Shown here: positions 1 to 10,320 of the stretch, one piece after another | How the letters are laid out: each line of letters opens with the position of its first letter | Numbering within the stretch: the first letter of the stretch is position 1 | From: Emiliania huxleyi CCMP1516 | Lineage: Eukaryota; Haptophyta; Isochrysidales; Noelaerhabdaceae | DNA: 64,000 nt | Assembly: GCF_000372725.1 (NCBI RefSeq) | Contig: NW_005201092.1 | Span: 472,698 to 536,697, forward strand | Direction: 5' to 3' | Made by a program: the position numbers and the translations under genes | The notes under the pieces: model-generated | Told to the model about the DNA's origin: nothing | Database searches by the model: none | Seen by the model: the letters and a program-made list of their open reading frames with translations, nothing else

Positions 1-171
1 GACGGTGCGCCGGAGCCAGCCGTCCCACGCGAGGCGGAGCTGCTGACGGCGGGCGGCGGCGGCGTCGAGCGGCGTGATCTGGGCAGCGTCGAGGCGGCGG
101 AGGGCGGCCGGCAATCGCGGAGCCGGGGAGTAGCCGCTCGGAGAGAAGATCGAGGAGAGTAGATCAGCCAT
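1..171 (-). CDS. 5' end of an unidentified protein (partial)
   Basis: An ATG on the minus strand at 171 opens a frame of 57 codons that reaches the window edge without a stop. The peptide begins MADLLSSIFSPSGYSPAPRL and continues into an Ala/Arg/Leu-rich stretch ending in WDGWLRRTV. Only the N-terminus is visible and no family is recognised. A start here is reasonable because the upstream side (172-420) is less GC-rich and holds no continuing frame. It could also be a chance open frame. Confidence 0.4.
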   Translation of the reverse strand, partial: MADLLSSIFSPSGYSPAPRLPAALRRLDAAQITPLDAAAARRQQLRLAWDGWLRRTV

Positions 172-516
172 GTGCAGCGAGGAAGGCTGGAAACGGCGCC
201 TGTCGTGGCGCGAAAGCACGCCGTTTGGCGGTTGAATTGAAGAAAGATTCGGCTTTAACTAAAACCCATCATCACCACGCACCTCCCCAGAAATCCCGAG
301 GAGCCGTGCAGTGCCTAGATAAGTCTGTGTGCTGTGTGGTGTACGCCCTCCGAGCGGGGCGGGGTCTGCCCGTCGGGTTGCTGCCCTAATCCCACCAGGG
401 GTTGTATGCTCTATTTATTTATTTACACATCATCACCACCACCACCACCACCCACCGCGAACACCACCACCACCACCACCGATTATTGACCACCACCGCC
501 AGACCACTTGAACGCC
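172..516. other. Intergenic with CAC-type trinucleotide runs
   Basis: No gene is seen. Positions about 427-482 are runs of CAC/CCA triplets that would read as poly-His or poly-Pro in some frames. This is simple-sequence DNA, probably in a 5' leader or promoter of the cupin gene. Confidence 0.5.
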
Positions 517-615
517 GTGCGTGGGGCTCCTGGCTCCTGCCCGTGTCCGGGTGTGGAGATGCGAGGGTTGGGGGGTTGCCCCTCTTGCTACCTACACGAT
601 TTTTTTTTACGGCAG
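517..615 (+). mobile_element. Introner-like element A, copy 1 (5' leader intron of cupin gene)
   Basis: The stretch contains the core GTGGGGCTCCTG, then a GTGGAGATGCGAGGGT block, and ends in a T-run followed by ACGGCAG, a good 3' splice site nine bases before the cupin ATG. The same ordered blocks recur at 22242-22418, 52680-52825 and, more degraded, at 9845-9925. I infer an intron in the 5' leader made by this repeat family. The donor side was not resolved. Confidence 0.45.
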
Positions 616-623
616 GGGCGGTC

Positions 624-1127
624 ATGGCCGTCAACGACGCACCGCCGCCGCCGCCGGGCGTCATCCGCTACCGTCAGCTGTGGGTGAGCGACGACGGCGT
701 CACGCACCTCGCCGAGCGCCGATTCGGAGGGCTGGAGACGATGGACTTCACCTCGACAGGAGGAGACGCGGCGATGCAGTACGTGCGTGCCTTCTCCAGC
801 ACCGACGACTTTTTGCTCACCGGCCTCGTCATCACCCAGCAGGTGGGTGAGAACCCGTGGCACCACTGCCCGTCGCCCCAGTTTGTGGTGACGCTGGACG
901 GCTCGTGGTACATCAGAACGTCCGATGGAGAGGTCACCACCTTCTCCAAGGGGGATGTGCTGTACCAGGACAACTCGGCCGCCCACCCGCTGGCGGCGCG
1001 CGGCCCCAGCGGCGGAGCGCCCCGCGGAGCGCAGCACTGGAGCGGTGCGCAGGGCGGGCCCTGCAACCAGCTCGTACTGGGCGTGGCGCCAAAGGTGTTC
1101 CCTGCAGCCGGGCCGGGCGCGTGGTGA
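624..1127 (+). CDS. Small cupin-fold protein
   Basis: A 167-residue protein. The centre has a cupin-like pattern: NPWHHCPSPQFVVTLDGSW gives the His/Gln strand pair of motif 1, and FSKGDVLYQDN followed by H gives the GD turn and later His of motif 2. Cupins are beta-barrel metal-binding domains with varied dioxygenase, isomerase or binding roles, so the substrate cannot be assigned. The start at 624 is chosen because it follows a polypyrimidine-CAG splice acceptor and begins MAVNDAPPPPP; the open frame further upstream is low-complexity His/Thr. No signal peptide is evident. Confidence is moderate for cupin and low for any specific activity. Confidence 0.6.
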   Translation: MAVNDAPPPPPGVIRYRQLWVSDDGVTHLAERRFGGLETMDFTSTGGDAAMQYVRAFSSTDDFLLTGLVITQQVGENPWHHCPSPQFVVTLDGSWYIRTSDGEVTTFSKGDVLYQDNSAAHPLAARGPSGGAPRGAQHWSGAQGGPCNQLVLGVAPKVFPAAGPGAW

Positions 1128-1375
1128 GCGTGAGGCTGTTACGTTCGCTGTTTTTGCTTGTCTTACCGGATGCCGATGGAAAGACTTAATTATTGGTCGG
1201 CGGCACACCGCCGAGATGCTGTGCTCACACACCTCACACGCGCTCACCACAGACCGGCACTAGCTGTGACACAAGCGACGATAGCGATGGAACATGGGAT
1301 CGGCAGCTCTAGCTGCCGGCAACCTCATGCTCATCAGACGTAGGAACGTACACCTTTGCCTCTCATGTACCAAAC

Positions 1376-3060
1376 CTAGCGCCACAAATTGTCAACGGCC
1401 GCTCCGCCTGCTCCGTGCTCGCCGCTCCCACCGGCTGCACTGGCCGCTCGGGCGGCAGCACGCGCTCGCTGCAGCTCCCGCCCGTATTCCTCGCCGATGC
1501 CGATGATGCCTGGAAAGCGCGGCTTGCCGTCGCCCAAGGGGGCGGCGAACCTGTTCACACGACGCGCTGTGAAAGGGCGCCGCTCACGCGAGGAGGCCGC
1601 CTGCGCGAGGGCGAGTCGCGCTTGAACGTGACGGTGGTGCCGGAGGGGATGGGCTTCGCCTTCCAGTCCCAAGAGCACGAGAAGACCGTGCCGGGAGTCA
1701 CCCTGCAGTCGGAGCTGTTCCCGATCACTTTGAGGCGCAGCGAGGCGCGCACAGAGGTGCCGTCGCCCATGTTGGTGCCCAGCACCTCCGCCTCCGCGTC
1801 CAGCCACTCCTTCACCTTGAGCACATCGCGGGAGCGGCCCCTTCGGTGCCGCGACAGCGCCCGCCGCAGCACGAGCCCCTCGCCGCCCTCCGCCAGCACC
1901 GCCTCCATCAGCCGCTTCACGACCGCCTCCTCCTCGCACCGGACCGCGCCAACCACGAAACAGCGCGCCGCCGGCGGCGCACGGGCCGGAGCGAACGGTG
2001 GCGTCGGCTCGAGACCTCGCGATCGCGCGACGGCAGCGATCGCCTCGTCTGCCGCCGCGAGGCGGGCGAGGAAGCCGCCGGCCACTTCGGGCGCGTCGTA
2101 CACCGCGAAGGAGACCCCGTCGAAGTCGGACCAGACCTTGCTCACGGCGGAGAAGCAGCCGCGCCCGCTCCACAGCTCTCCGTCGAGCTTGAGGTCGGTC
2201 GGCAGCAGGGAGGCCAGCTCCGGCGGAGGCTTCACCCGCCGCTCCGCCCCGCCCTGGATGCCGCGCATGCGAAACTCGGTGCCGTCCCACAGCGAGCGGA
2301 AGCCGTCAAACTTCTCCATCGCCACGAAGCCGCGGAGGTTGTCGACGCCGGGCCGGAGGGCCACCGCGAGGGCAAAGATGCCGCACCTCTCCTCGCGCGC
2401 CTTCTCCACCTTCCACCGCTGGTCTTGCTTGTGAGCCTGCGAGACGGTGGAATCCGCCGCCTCGAGGTTGCACGGCGTCTCGTAGATGGTCACGCCACGA
2501 TAGGTCGGCTCCAGGTTCACCGCGTACTTCGCCGCCTGGGCGTCCCACCGCACCGCTGTCCCGTAGCTACCAGTGCGCTGGGGTCCGATGAACTTCACGC
2601 GCTGGCGCACCAGATCGCCGGCCGCCCACGAGGAGTCGAGCGTGCACTCAAAGCTCGACGACGAGCCGCCGCTCGAAGCCGCCACGAAGCTGCCGTTCAG
2701 GAAGCAGCTAGTCCGTCGCATCCCCTCTTCCGGCGCTGCGCCCGCGCCCGCCCCTGGGCCTCCGCTTGCTGCTGCTGCGGCTGCCGACGACGATGCTGCC
2801 GCCGACGATGCTGCCGCCGGCCGCGGTCGCGCCGCCACCTTTTGAGCGCACCATCCGTCGTCCGAGTCGTACTCGCCGGCGCGGACCAAGTTCCTCTCTG
2901 GGACAGCAAGCCGCTTGTCTGAGGGCTCACCGCCGGTCTCCAGCCTGAGGGTGCACCGCTCGCCGACAGTCTCGACGGTCGCCTCTCTCCCGTTCAGCTC
3001 TTGGCCCCTTTCCGAAGTGAGGCCAAAGATTCGGACGACGTCGCCGGCGGCGAGCGCCAT
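1376..3060 (-). CDS. ATP-dependent DNA ligase with N-terminal SH3-like modules
   Basis: Nucleotidyltransferase core motifs are all visible: motif I MEKFDGFR with the adenylated Lys near residue 250, motif III DGELW near 293, motif IV EGLVLR near 394 and motif V LKVKEW near 414, followed by an OB fold. The last OB strand, GKPRFPGIIGI, lies in another frame. A 50-nt GC-AG intron at 1551-1600 joins it in phase, giving exons 3060-1601 and 1550-1376 and about 544 residues. The core resembles the small viral/bacterial-type ATP ligases rather than LIG1, LIG3 or LIG4. Residues 1-60 look like an SH3/KOW-type beta module (GDVVRIFGLTSERGQELNG), and a second similar module spans about 145-200, separated by an Ala/Ser/Gly-rich linker. 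It seals nicks using ATP; which compartment it serves is unknown. Confidence 0.8.
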
Positions 3061-4419
3061 GCGGCTGCGATCGCAGGTCGGGCGGTCTGCCTGGTGTCAG
3101 TCGAGGCGGGCCGGCGCCTACCCCTGAAGGCCGGAAAGAAAAACCTGGCCGCGGCCCCACACTACTTTCGTTAAAATCCCTCTCCGCCAAAACCGCCTGG
3201 ATTGAATCGGCGCCCACCACCCCGACGGGCGCGCGGCGGCGCGCGGACGGACGTCAAAGGACGGCCGCGAAAACCGCGCAGCGCAAGCAACAACGTGTGT
3301 GTTGGCGTGCTCCCCGTGTGCCGTGTCTCTGGCGTTTGTGCCCCGTCCAGGCTGGTCCTGGGCCCCCCAGGTTTTATTTTTATGTTGGACGGCCGAAAGA
3401 AGACGACGCTCACCTCATTGAGATGCTGCTGCTTTGGCACCTCCTGATATAATGCTGAGCGGGGCGGAGGCCCAGTGAGGTAGTGCATCTGACTATCCCG
3501 GATCCTGCTGAACAAGCTCCTCTTGTAGCTCAATCGGTCACACCGCCATCGCCGTCGGGGAGAGGGGGGACGACACTGCTTCGGCAGCGTGCACCTCGAT
3601 CCTGGGCGCGCGGAAGGTGTGCAAGCGAGCTGGCGGCTCCTGGCAGACTGGCAGCGACACGTGCGCGCTGGGGGAGCAGAGCTGCACGAACCTCTCTGAT
3701 AAGTTGGTGTCCATCCGGGACTGCTCCGCTACTCTCTCAGGACAAGCAGTTTGGTCCTCAGCCGTGGGCTGGTGGTGCTCGCAGCAGGACCTAGTGTCCA
3801 ACACGTACCGCCTTTGCGACGTTGATTGATGTGACTGTCACTGTGATGGCATACCTACCACGGGTACCGGCACCGGCGTTGCGTAAGATCGCAGGAACGG
3901 CGAATCCTTGCCCCCATGCTCCATGCTTCGTTCGAAGATTTACAGCAAAGGCGCCCACCTACTGCGAGGAGTTGCTTTCTCGTGTGTGTGTGTTAGTACA
4001 CACAATAATGGGTGGATGCACACTACAAGTCCGCCGAATTTAAGATTTTAGAGGCCGGCCGCAGGCCGGCGATTTTCAGATTTTAGACCAAGATTTTAGA
4101 GCTCTGGAGCGCATTTTCGCAAGATTTTAGCTGTAAATTCACACATTTTCAAGATTTTACAGCTCACGGCCGCCCCGCCTTCAAATCTTAAATTCGGCTG
4201 ACCTGTACTTTGTCCCCAAGCACGAGACCTCGGTACTCGAGTAGGGGGGTACGGGGCCCGGCCGCCAGCGATTGCCGGAGACGTCCGTGAAGCCCAAGCC
4301 CACACATGCTGCGCGGCACGCTCGGCGTCTTCTTCTCGCTGCAGGCCGGATCGGCGGTAGCCTGGTCGCGGCTCAATGTGGGCGGCAAGACGCCGCCCAT
4401 CACATGCGGAGGCGCCAGG
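3061..4419. other. Intergenic region containing a SINE-like repeat
   Basis: Apart from the repeat at 3425-3620, described separately, I see no gene. Positions about 4045-4170 carry several short AGATTTTA-type repeats. An in-frame ATG at 4306 could extend the next gene upstream. Confidence 0.4.
3425..3620 (+). repeat. SINE-like dispersed repeat, copy A
   Basis: Shares ordered blocks with 20281-20575 and 53915-54150, which are inverted: GGCCCAGTGAGGTAGTGC, GGATCCTGCTGAACAA, CTCTTGTAGCTC, CGGTCACACCGCCA, GGGGGGACGACAC and GTGCACCTCGATCC. The segment TAGCTCAATCGG matches the RNA polymerase III A-box consensus exactly, and a weak B-box-like CCTCGATCC follows about 70 bases later. I infer a tRNA-derived SINE or a small RNA-derived repeat. 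It does not fold as a full tRNA cloverleaf by eye. Confidence 0.55.
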
Positions 4420-5550
4420 ATGAGCGAGCAAATTGCCAAAAACATTCGCGGCGAAAACCCCGAGGTGCCAGTCTCAATCATCGCCCGGTACCCGCTGCTT
4501 GACCCGTACGTGAAGTTCCTGTCTGACTTCCACGTTTACTGCGCCGTCATTCTCCTTGCGATCGTCATGGTACAGATGCTGCGCAAGGTCAAGGGCGACT
4601 CCTTCCACGTCGCTCTGGGCCGAATCCTCTCCTACCTGATCGCCCCGCACTATGTCTTCATCGGTCTGCCCGCGCCGCGCCCGCGCCGTGTTTACACGTA
4701 GAGAGTTCAGCCCATCCCGCGCGCTCCTCAGGCTGCTTGCTCAACTACCACGCAATCATGCTCGACGTCACCGACTGGAAGCTGGCGCCGCCGGCTTCCG
4801 ACTGGCGGCTGCAGGTCTCCTACATCATCCCGTTCGCCATCAACACACTCGTGGCGATGTGCATGGGATTCTGGCTCTGCCGGTACAGATTTATGCCGCC
4901 GTGGACGGCGACGCCGCTTAAATACCTCTCGCTCTTCTCGGTCTCCTTCTGGCTCACGGTCGGCGTATACCAGACCGGCTCGCAAGCCTTCGGGCTCGGA
5001 CTCGGAGCCTTTGGCCTGCCTCCCGAGAAGGCCGTGCCCGGCGGCACCACCGACAGCCAGGACTTCTTCAAGGACATCAACCTCATCGTGCTAGCCGTGG
5101 GCACTATGCAGGCGGGCCAGGATTTTGTCGCGTATAAGTGCCTGTGCCTCGTCGAGGCGAGCGGGACCAAGGAGCTCGCGTGGAAGGATCTCCACAAGTG
5201 GGCGATGATCGACCTCGCGTACCAGGCGTCGTCCTCGCGCTCTCCCCCGCCTTTCCCCCTCGCACCCATCCTCGCACCCACCAGCGACCCGTGACACCCC
5301 CCGCATCTAGGCGGGCGTCATCTTTGCCCTCTTCCTCGCCTTCTTCCCGTACTGCCTCTTCGGCCTGCCCGACTGGACGTGCATCGAGTCACCCTTCTTC
5401 GCGGCGCCGCTGATCAGCGTCTTCCTCGTCCCCGTCATGCTGCAGGCAAGCTGGATCGCCTCCTTCCTCAAGGCGCTCTTTGGCGGCGACATTGCGAAGT
5501 TCTCGAAGAACAACCACAAGTGGGACAAGCCGGCCGGCAAGACGGAGTGA
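4420..5550 (+). CDS. Multi-pass membrane protein, possibly DUF2306-like
   Basis: Three exons reconstruct cleanly: 4420-4663, 4732-5225 and 5311-5550. Intron 1 is GT-AG (68 nt) and intron 2 is GC-AG (85 nt); together they read VFIG-CLLNYHAIML and LAYQ-AGVIFALF. The product is about 325 residues with six to eight hydrophobic segments. Near the N-terminus, FHVYCAVILLAIVMVQMLRK followed by GDSFHVALGR resembles the His-containing helix pair of DUF2306 membrane proteins, but this is a weak match. The tail is Lys-rich and presumably cytosolic. An earlier in-frame ATG at 4306 would add 38 residues; 4420 (MSEQIAKN) is preferred because the sequence before it looks like a splice acceptor region. No substrate can be named. 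Confidence 0.65.
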
Positions 5551-5774
5551 CGACGCTCGACTCTGGCGCATGGAGAGAGAAAGCACACTTGCCACCGTGC
5601 ATTCTGGTTACGAGCCGCGCGCTCCGATTTTGTTGGGTGTGTCGGTGGTCTGTGTGTCTCGGTTTGTTCGGTCCGCGTTGAGGCCTCGCTACTGACGCGG
5701 ACGACGCGGCCAAACCTCGGGCCGCGCCTGGCGAGGTACTTCCAGCCTGCTGTGTGGGGCAGTCTCGTTGACTC

Positions 5775-6015
5775 GGGGCACTTGGATCACTTGGAGTGCG
5801 GTCAGCAGCCTCACGCCCAGGGCCGGGGAGCTAAGAAGCGCAAAAAAGAAGCGCATGCGCACTTGGAGCACTTGGAGTGCAGTCATTAGCCTCACATCCA
5901 GGGCCGGGGAGCTAAGAAGCGCACCCAGCGGGCCGGATGATCGGGATCGGGTTGCGGGCAAGAAAGCCCTAGCCCCGGGGGTGCGCGTTCGCAGGGAAAG
6001 GGCCGTAAAGCCCGG
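5775..6015 (+). repeat. Dispersed repeat R2, copy 1
   Basis: Contains the unit CACTTGGAGTGC...CAGGGCCGGGGAGCTAAGAAGCGCA twice in tandem, then GCGCGTTCGCAGGGAAAGGG. The same blocks, inverted, are at 24252-24430 and 50456-50555. Function is unknown. The other two copies lie just upstream of minus-strand genes, so a promoter or 5' leader role, or a mobile origin, is possible. Confidence 0.6.
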
Positions 6016-7052
6016 GCCAGGCACAGAGACGGCAGCTAGGGCAGGGCACGCAGGGCGCCACCAGCGGTCTTGCTTGCAATGCCGCGCGCAGGGCGGAGAA
6101 GGGGGGAGAGGGCCGGATGCTGTATGGGCCACAGGTAGGGGTGGGTGCCGCGCCTCCGAAGGAGGGCTGGGTCGCGAGAGCCCTGCCGGGGACAGGGGAG
6201 AGGAGGCGGGTGTGCTCGTGCTCAGCGCGAGCGGCCGGCGCCGAGGTCCCAAAGCTGGACCTCGGCTACATACGGGGGGATGCACGGTGGGCGTACGTGG
6301 AGAGGGCGGGGGCGCGCGCCTCAGCTTGGTGCGGGTGGCGGAGGAGAAGGCTGCCCAGAGCTGCGCACCTGGCACAATGCGATGCGCGTTTGGTGAGAAT
6401 TTCGCAAGGTGGCGCGTGTGCGCGCGCGCTCTGTGTGGTGCCCAGGCAGTCGGCCCAGCTAGGGTGAGGGGGCCTTCACCACTCCTACGAACTCTCACGA
6501 GGCACGCCTGCTGAGGAACGATGCGCGGTGTGCTGCTGCCGTTTATTGCCCGCGCCCTCTCAACGGAAAGTAAGGAAAAAACGCAACGCGGGCCCAAGCC
6601 TCCCTTCAGGCCGCGACAGAGGAGGAAACGACAGGAGGGAGAGCGACGAGAGTGGGACGACCGCGAGGTGGCATGAAGGTGCAGCGAGAATCGGAGAGGG
6701 ACTGCCAAGAGAGATAGGAAGAGGCAGACGACCAAGGGTAGGAAGGGTGCCCACAGCGCACAGGACCCAAAAGAACCCAGCTTTCCGGCTCAAAAAGGGA
6801 CGCACAAGCAAATCTGATGTTGGCTTGTTCCAATAGGAGCGAGGCCTCTTCCGTGGGGGGACCGAGTTCATAGGAAACTAGAAGCAGGGGGAGAGGGAGA
6901 GTCAGAGGAAGGGGGGGCACAGGAGAGGGAGAGTCTCTCACCCTCTCTCGCCACCCTTTCCCCCCCCTCTCTCTGTCTCTCTCTCCCCTGCATCTCCCCC
7001 GTCGGCCCGGGATTTCTTCTTTCCCAGCAACGACGCGGCCGATCTGCAGGCC
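6016..7052. other. Intergenic, purine-rich, no gene seen
   Basis: Long open frames occur on both strands here but have Arg/Gly/Pro-biased composition and no recognisable domain. The last 250 bases before 7053 shift from GGGAGAG-rich to CTCTCTC-rich, typical of a 5' leader for the following transporter gene. Confidence 0.4.
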
Positions 7053-8944
7053 ATGCTGCGCAGTTGCTCCCTCGCCCTCCTAGCCCTGCACGGCGCGAGT
7101 GCCCTGCAGGTCGCCAAGCCCGCAATATCGACGCGGCGTGCGGACGGCCTCCGCTCCACCGCCATACTCGCCGTGTCTGCGACCGACGAAGGCCAGGCTT
7201 CGCTTCCCTCCTCCACTGCCAACCTAGTCAAGTCCATCGTCGGCTCGGGCGTGCTCTCGCTACCGGTCGGCCTCGCCGCCTTCAGCTCCTCGCGCGCGGC
7301 CCTTGTCCCGGCGCTCGCTCTCCTCTCCGTCGCCGGCACCGTGTCCGGTTACTGCTTCTCGATGGTGGCCCGCGTCTGCGCCGCCACCGACTCCTCCTCC
7401 TGGGGCGAGGCCTGGTCCAAGTCGGCCCGATGCCAGTCGTCGCGGGCGCCCGTGGCCCGAGCCGCCTCGGCACCCTCTCGGAAGCGTCGTCGTAGGTGGG
7501 CGAGAAGTCGTCGTGGGTGCCTCCGGCCCTCATCGGCCTGCTCACGCTCTCGGTCAGCATCCAGTACACCATGGTGATCGGCGACTCCTTCTCCTCCATC
7601 TTCTCGGCGCGACGCCCCTCCTCGCTGCTGGTCCCCCCCCCCCCCCCTCTTCACACCCCCACATCTGTGAACAGGCGTGGGGCCTCCCTGCGCTGCTCGC
7701 GAGTCGGACGGGCGCCATCGCCGCCCTGACGGCCTTTGGCACGCTGCCGCTCTCGCTGCTGCCCTCGCTCTCGGCGCTCTCCTTCACGTCGGCGCTCGGC
7801 GTCGCCGGACTGCTCTACACCGCCGCCTTCATGGTCCTCCGCATGTCCTCCTACGGGCCCGGCTCGGCGCTGCACGCCGCGGTGCCTCCGCCGCTGCGGC
7901 CGCGCTTCGAGGGCGCTCTCGCCTTCTCGCCCAAGGCGGCCGTCCTCCCCAGCCCTCCGCCCTGCTCCGCCACAACGTAGCCATGCCCTCCACTGTGTTT
8001 GGCGGTCATGGACCTTTCAACCGCTCGGTGTCCAACCGCCCGCCCGACGCGCTCGTGTGCAATCAACGCCCTCCCGCTCCGCCACCACGCCACCAGTAGC
8101 CCCGCCACCAGTAGCCCCGCCACCAGTAGCCGAGTCACTCGTGCTCGGCGGGAAGGTGTTCGTACTCGTCTCGATCCTCGCCTCCGCCTTCCTCTGCCAC
8201 TTTGTCGCGCCCAACTTCTACAAGGAGCTCGCGCCCGGCGCCGGCGCAGCGCCCGCCAAGGAACGAACGACGCGCGCCGCTCCTCCTCGCTAGTCGCTCA
8301 CCGCCGATGATCTAACCATCGAATGAGTAGGAGCGCAAGATGCGCCGCTTCTCGCTGCTGACGGCGGGACGCCTCTGGCCCCTCTCGTGCTGACAGCTCC
8401 TGCCTTCCCGACGCACGGCGCTCTCTCCTAGGCCGGAGGCTTCGCGCTCTCCGCCGCCCTGACCGCCGTCGTCATGGCGGCCGGGTTCCTCACCTTTGGA
8501 GGCGCGTGCGACGGCTTCATCCTCAACAACTACGCGCCGACCGACCGCCTCGCGCAGCTCGCGCGCGTCGCCATCGGCTCGCAGATCGTCTTCACGTACC
8601 CCTTCATCCACGTCGGTTTGCGTGATTCGGCGCAGGCGCTGCTCGCGTCGGTCTTCGGGAAGGCGCCGGCGCGCGTGCCGACGACCTTTGGCATCTTCGC
8701 CCTCACCACCGCCATCGCCATCTCGCTGACCAACCTCGGCCTCATCGCCGCCGTCACCGGCGCCCTCGTCTCCACCTCGATCGGCTACGTGCTGCCGAGC
8801 CTCATGCTCGGCCAGACTCTCGCGCGGCGGGTCCGCGCGGGCGGCGCCTCTCGCAGTGACAAGCTCGAGCTCCTCGCCGCGCGCGGCATCACCGCGCTCG
8901 GCGTCGCGCTCGCGGGCATCGGAGTGTGGAGCTGCTTCGTGTGA
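7053..8944 (+). CDS. AAAP/SLC38-type amino-acid transporter
   Basis: The N-terminus reads like a signal peptide (MLRSCSLALLALHGASA) followed by a Ser/Arg-rich stretch, a bipartite layout used by secondary plastids, so an internal compartment such as the plastid is possible. Then come the family hallmarks: ANLVKSIVGSGVLSLPVG in TM1, WGEAWSKSVGEKSSWVPPAL, IQYTMVIGDSFSSIFSA, and LCHFVAPNFYKEL. Exons supported by protein continuity are 7053-7424, 7496-7606, 7675-7935, 8156-about 8270 and 8432-8944. The first three introns are GC-AG (71, 68 and 220 nt); the fourth junction is unresolved. The family couples neutral amino-acid movement to Na+ or H+. The product is about 450 residues, normal for the family. 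Confidence 0.75.
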
Positions 8945-9584
8945 GGCAAGACGGGCGCCGAGCCTCGCGGCAGCCGTTCCTTCTCTCTCACTGACACCCA
9001 GCCCGCACAGATTGACCTCAAGGCCCATGTAGCGCGAGCTCGGCTCGCCCACACGCGCGCGCATTTCGCACAGTCACAAGTGTACGTGTGTCTCCGGCCG
9101 ATCTCTTGAGGCCCAGTCCCGCGAAGGCGCTGCCGCGGGGTTTAATTTAACAAGAGCATGTTCAAACCGCACGCGGCTGGCCCCCCGTACGTCAGTAGGA
9201 CGCGTCGGGCGATGCACCAACTTGATTCGTAGATGGCATCTAGTAGATCGGCGTCTCACGGCCGGGCCGCGGGACGGGGAGGGAGGGGGGGGTCGATCCG
9301 TAAATCCGTAATTCCGTTAAATTTGTAACGAAAAGCCACCAGGAGTCCCCCGCCACACCCATCCACCAGGCAGATAGAGACACAGCACTCGCGACACGCT
9401 GAGAAACCGGAGGCTGGCCTCTCCAACGCTCGCGCAACGCTGTCTGCACGTGCGCAGCTCTGGGGTCCGGGCGGCCCAGGCCACACGGTGGGAGGGTCAA
9501 CGACCGTACGACTGTAACGCTACGTATATCTCTTAACAATCACTCTATATTCGTGCTTGCCGAGCTGCGCCTCTGCGAGTGCGA
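8945..9584. other. Intergenic, nothing recognised
   Basis: I see no coding pattern, RNA gene or repeat shared with the rest of the window. Confidence 0.4.
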
Positions 9585-9844
9585 CTAGCGCTGTGCCGCG
9601 CAGTCCCCGCTACCTCTCTGTGGCGGCCGCGGGGCGAAACGCAAGAGCGACGAATCGGCGCCCGACGCAGTGGGCGAGCGGCGGGAGGAGCGAGCGCTGC
9701 CGACGGAGGAGGCGTTGGAGGAGCGGACGGAGGCGCGGACCGAGTCTCGCGTCTCGGGGCGGGGTATGGGGAAGGGGGGACGCCTCCACACACAACGAGG
9801 CGGGGCGGGGGGAGGGGGGGAGGGGGGGGGGGGGGAGCAGCCCC

Positions 9845-9925
9845 TCGCACATCGCCACGTCCCCAGGCCACGAGGCCCACGGCATTGACGATGCAAGGCC
9901 GAGGATGAGCGGTGGGCGATGTGTG
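9845..9925 (-). mobile_element. Introner-like element A, copy 3 (degraded)
   Basis: Read on the minus strand it has the order CGCTCAT...GGCCTTGCA...AATGCCGTGGGCCTCGTGG, parallel to the copies at 22242-22418 and 52680-52825. It sits inside the apparent third intron of the AGC-kinase tail, next to a C-run and a tetranucleotide array. Confidence 0.4.
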
Positions 9926-9986
9926 TGCGTGCGTGCGTGCGTGCGTGCGTGCGTGGGTGCGTGCGTGCGTGCGTGCGTGCGTGCGG
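9925..9986. repeat. (TGCG)n microsatellite
   Basis: About 15 tandem TGCG/CGTG units with one interruption (GTGGGTGC). It lies in the putative third intron of the kinase tail. Confidence 0.9.
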
Positions 9987-10052
9987 CGCTCCTCCATCGC
10001 GCTCGAGAGCGGCTTGCGCGGCGGCGACATCTCGGGCCGCTCGAGGGTGTAC

Positions 10053-10126
10053 CTAGTACCGCACCACCCAACGACCTCAACCCACACTGGGTTTGAGACC
10101 CTGGAGGTATGGTGCAGTGGCCGTAC
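10053..10126 (+). mobile_element. Introner-like element D, orientation 1 (74-nt intron)
   Basis: A GT-AG intron on the minus strand between TCA AA and G TAC ACC of the kinase tail. Its core, about 57 bases, matches the intron at 10243-10320 at roughly 80 percent but in inverted orientation, including the shared block AACCCAGTGTGGGTT. The flanks repeat only GTAC. Confidence 0.7.
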
Positions 10127-10242
10127 TTTGAGTCGAAGTTGGAGACGTCGAGAGCGCCGTCGGCGAGCGCGGGCAGCAGCGGCGGCTCGAGTCGGCGCAG
10201 TTCCAGCATCCGCCAGTTGAGGCCGCGGAAGAAGGCGTGCGC

Positions 10243-10320
10243 CTAGTACTTACCACACCTCCAGAGTCTCGAACCCAGTGTGGGTTCAGCTCCGTGGGTG
10301 GTGTGGTAGAAGGGGTGCGC
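10243..10320 (-). mobile_element. Introner-like element D, orientation 2 (78-nt intron)
   Basis: A GC-AG intron on the minus strand joining IIK to AHAFF. It is flanked by a perfect 8-bp direct repeat, GTGCGCCT on the plus strand, at 10237-10244 and 10315-10322. The core is the inverse of the 10053-10126 intron and contains GTTCGAGAC, which fits a Pol III B-box pattern. Confidence 0.75.

Noticed and set aside
1415..2922. Long plus-strand frames opposite the DNA ligase
   Set aside because: GC-rich antisense shadows with Arg/Pro/Ala bias; the minus strand carries all ligase motifs.
3520..3600. A tRNA gene
   Set aside because: A-box is good but no acceptor stem, anticodon arm or T-loop can be paired; better explained as a SINE-like repeat.
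5689..6735. A 348-codon minus-strand frame
   Set aside because: Pro/Ser/Arg-biased and overlapping repeat R2; no protein-like pattern.
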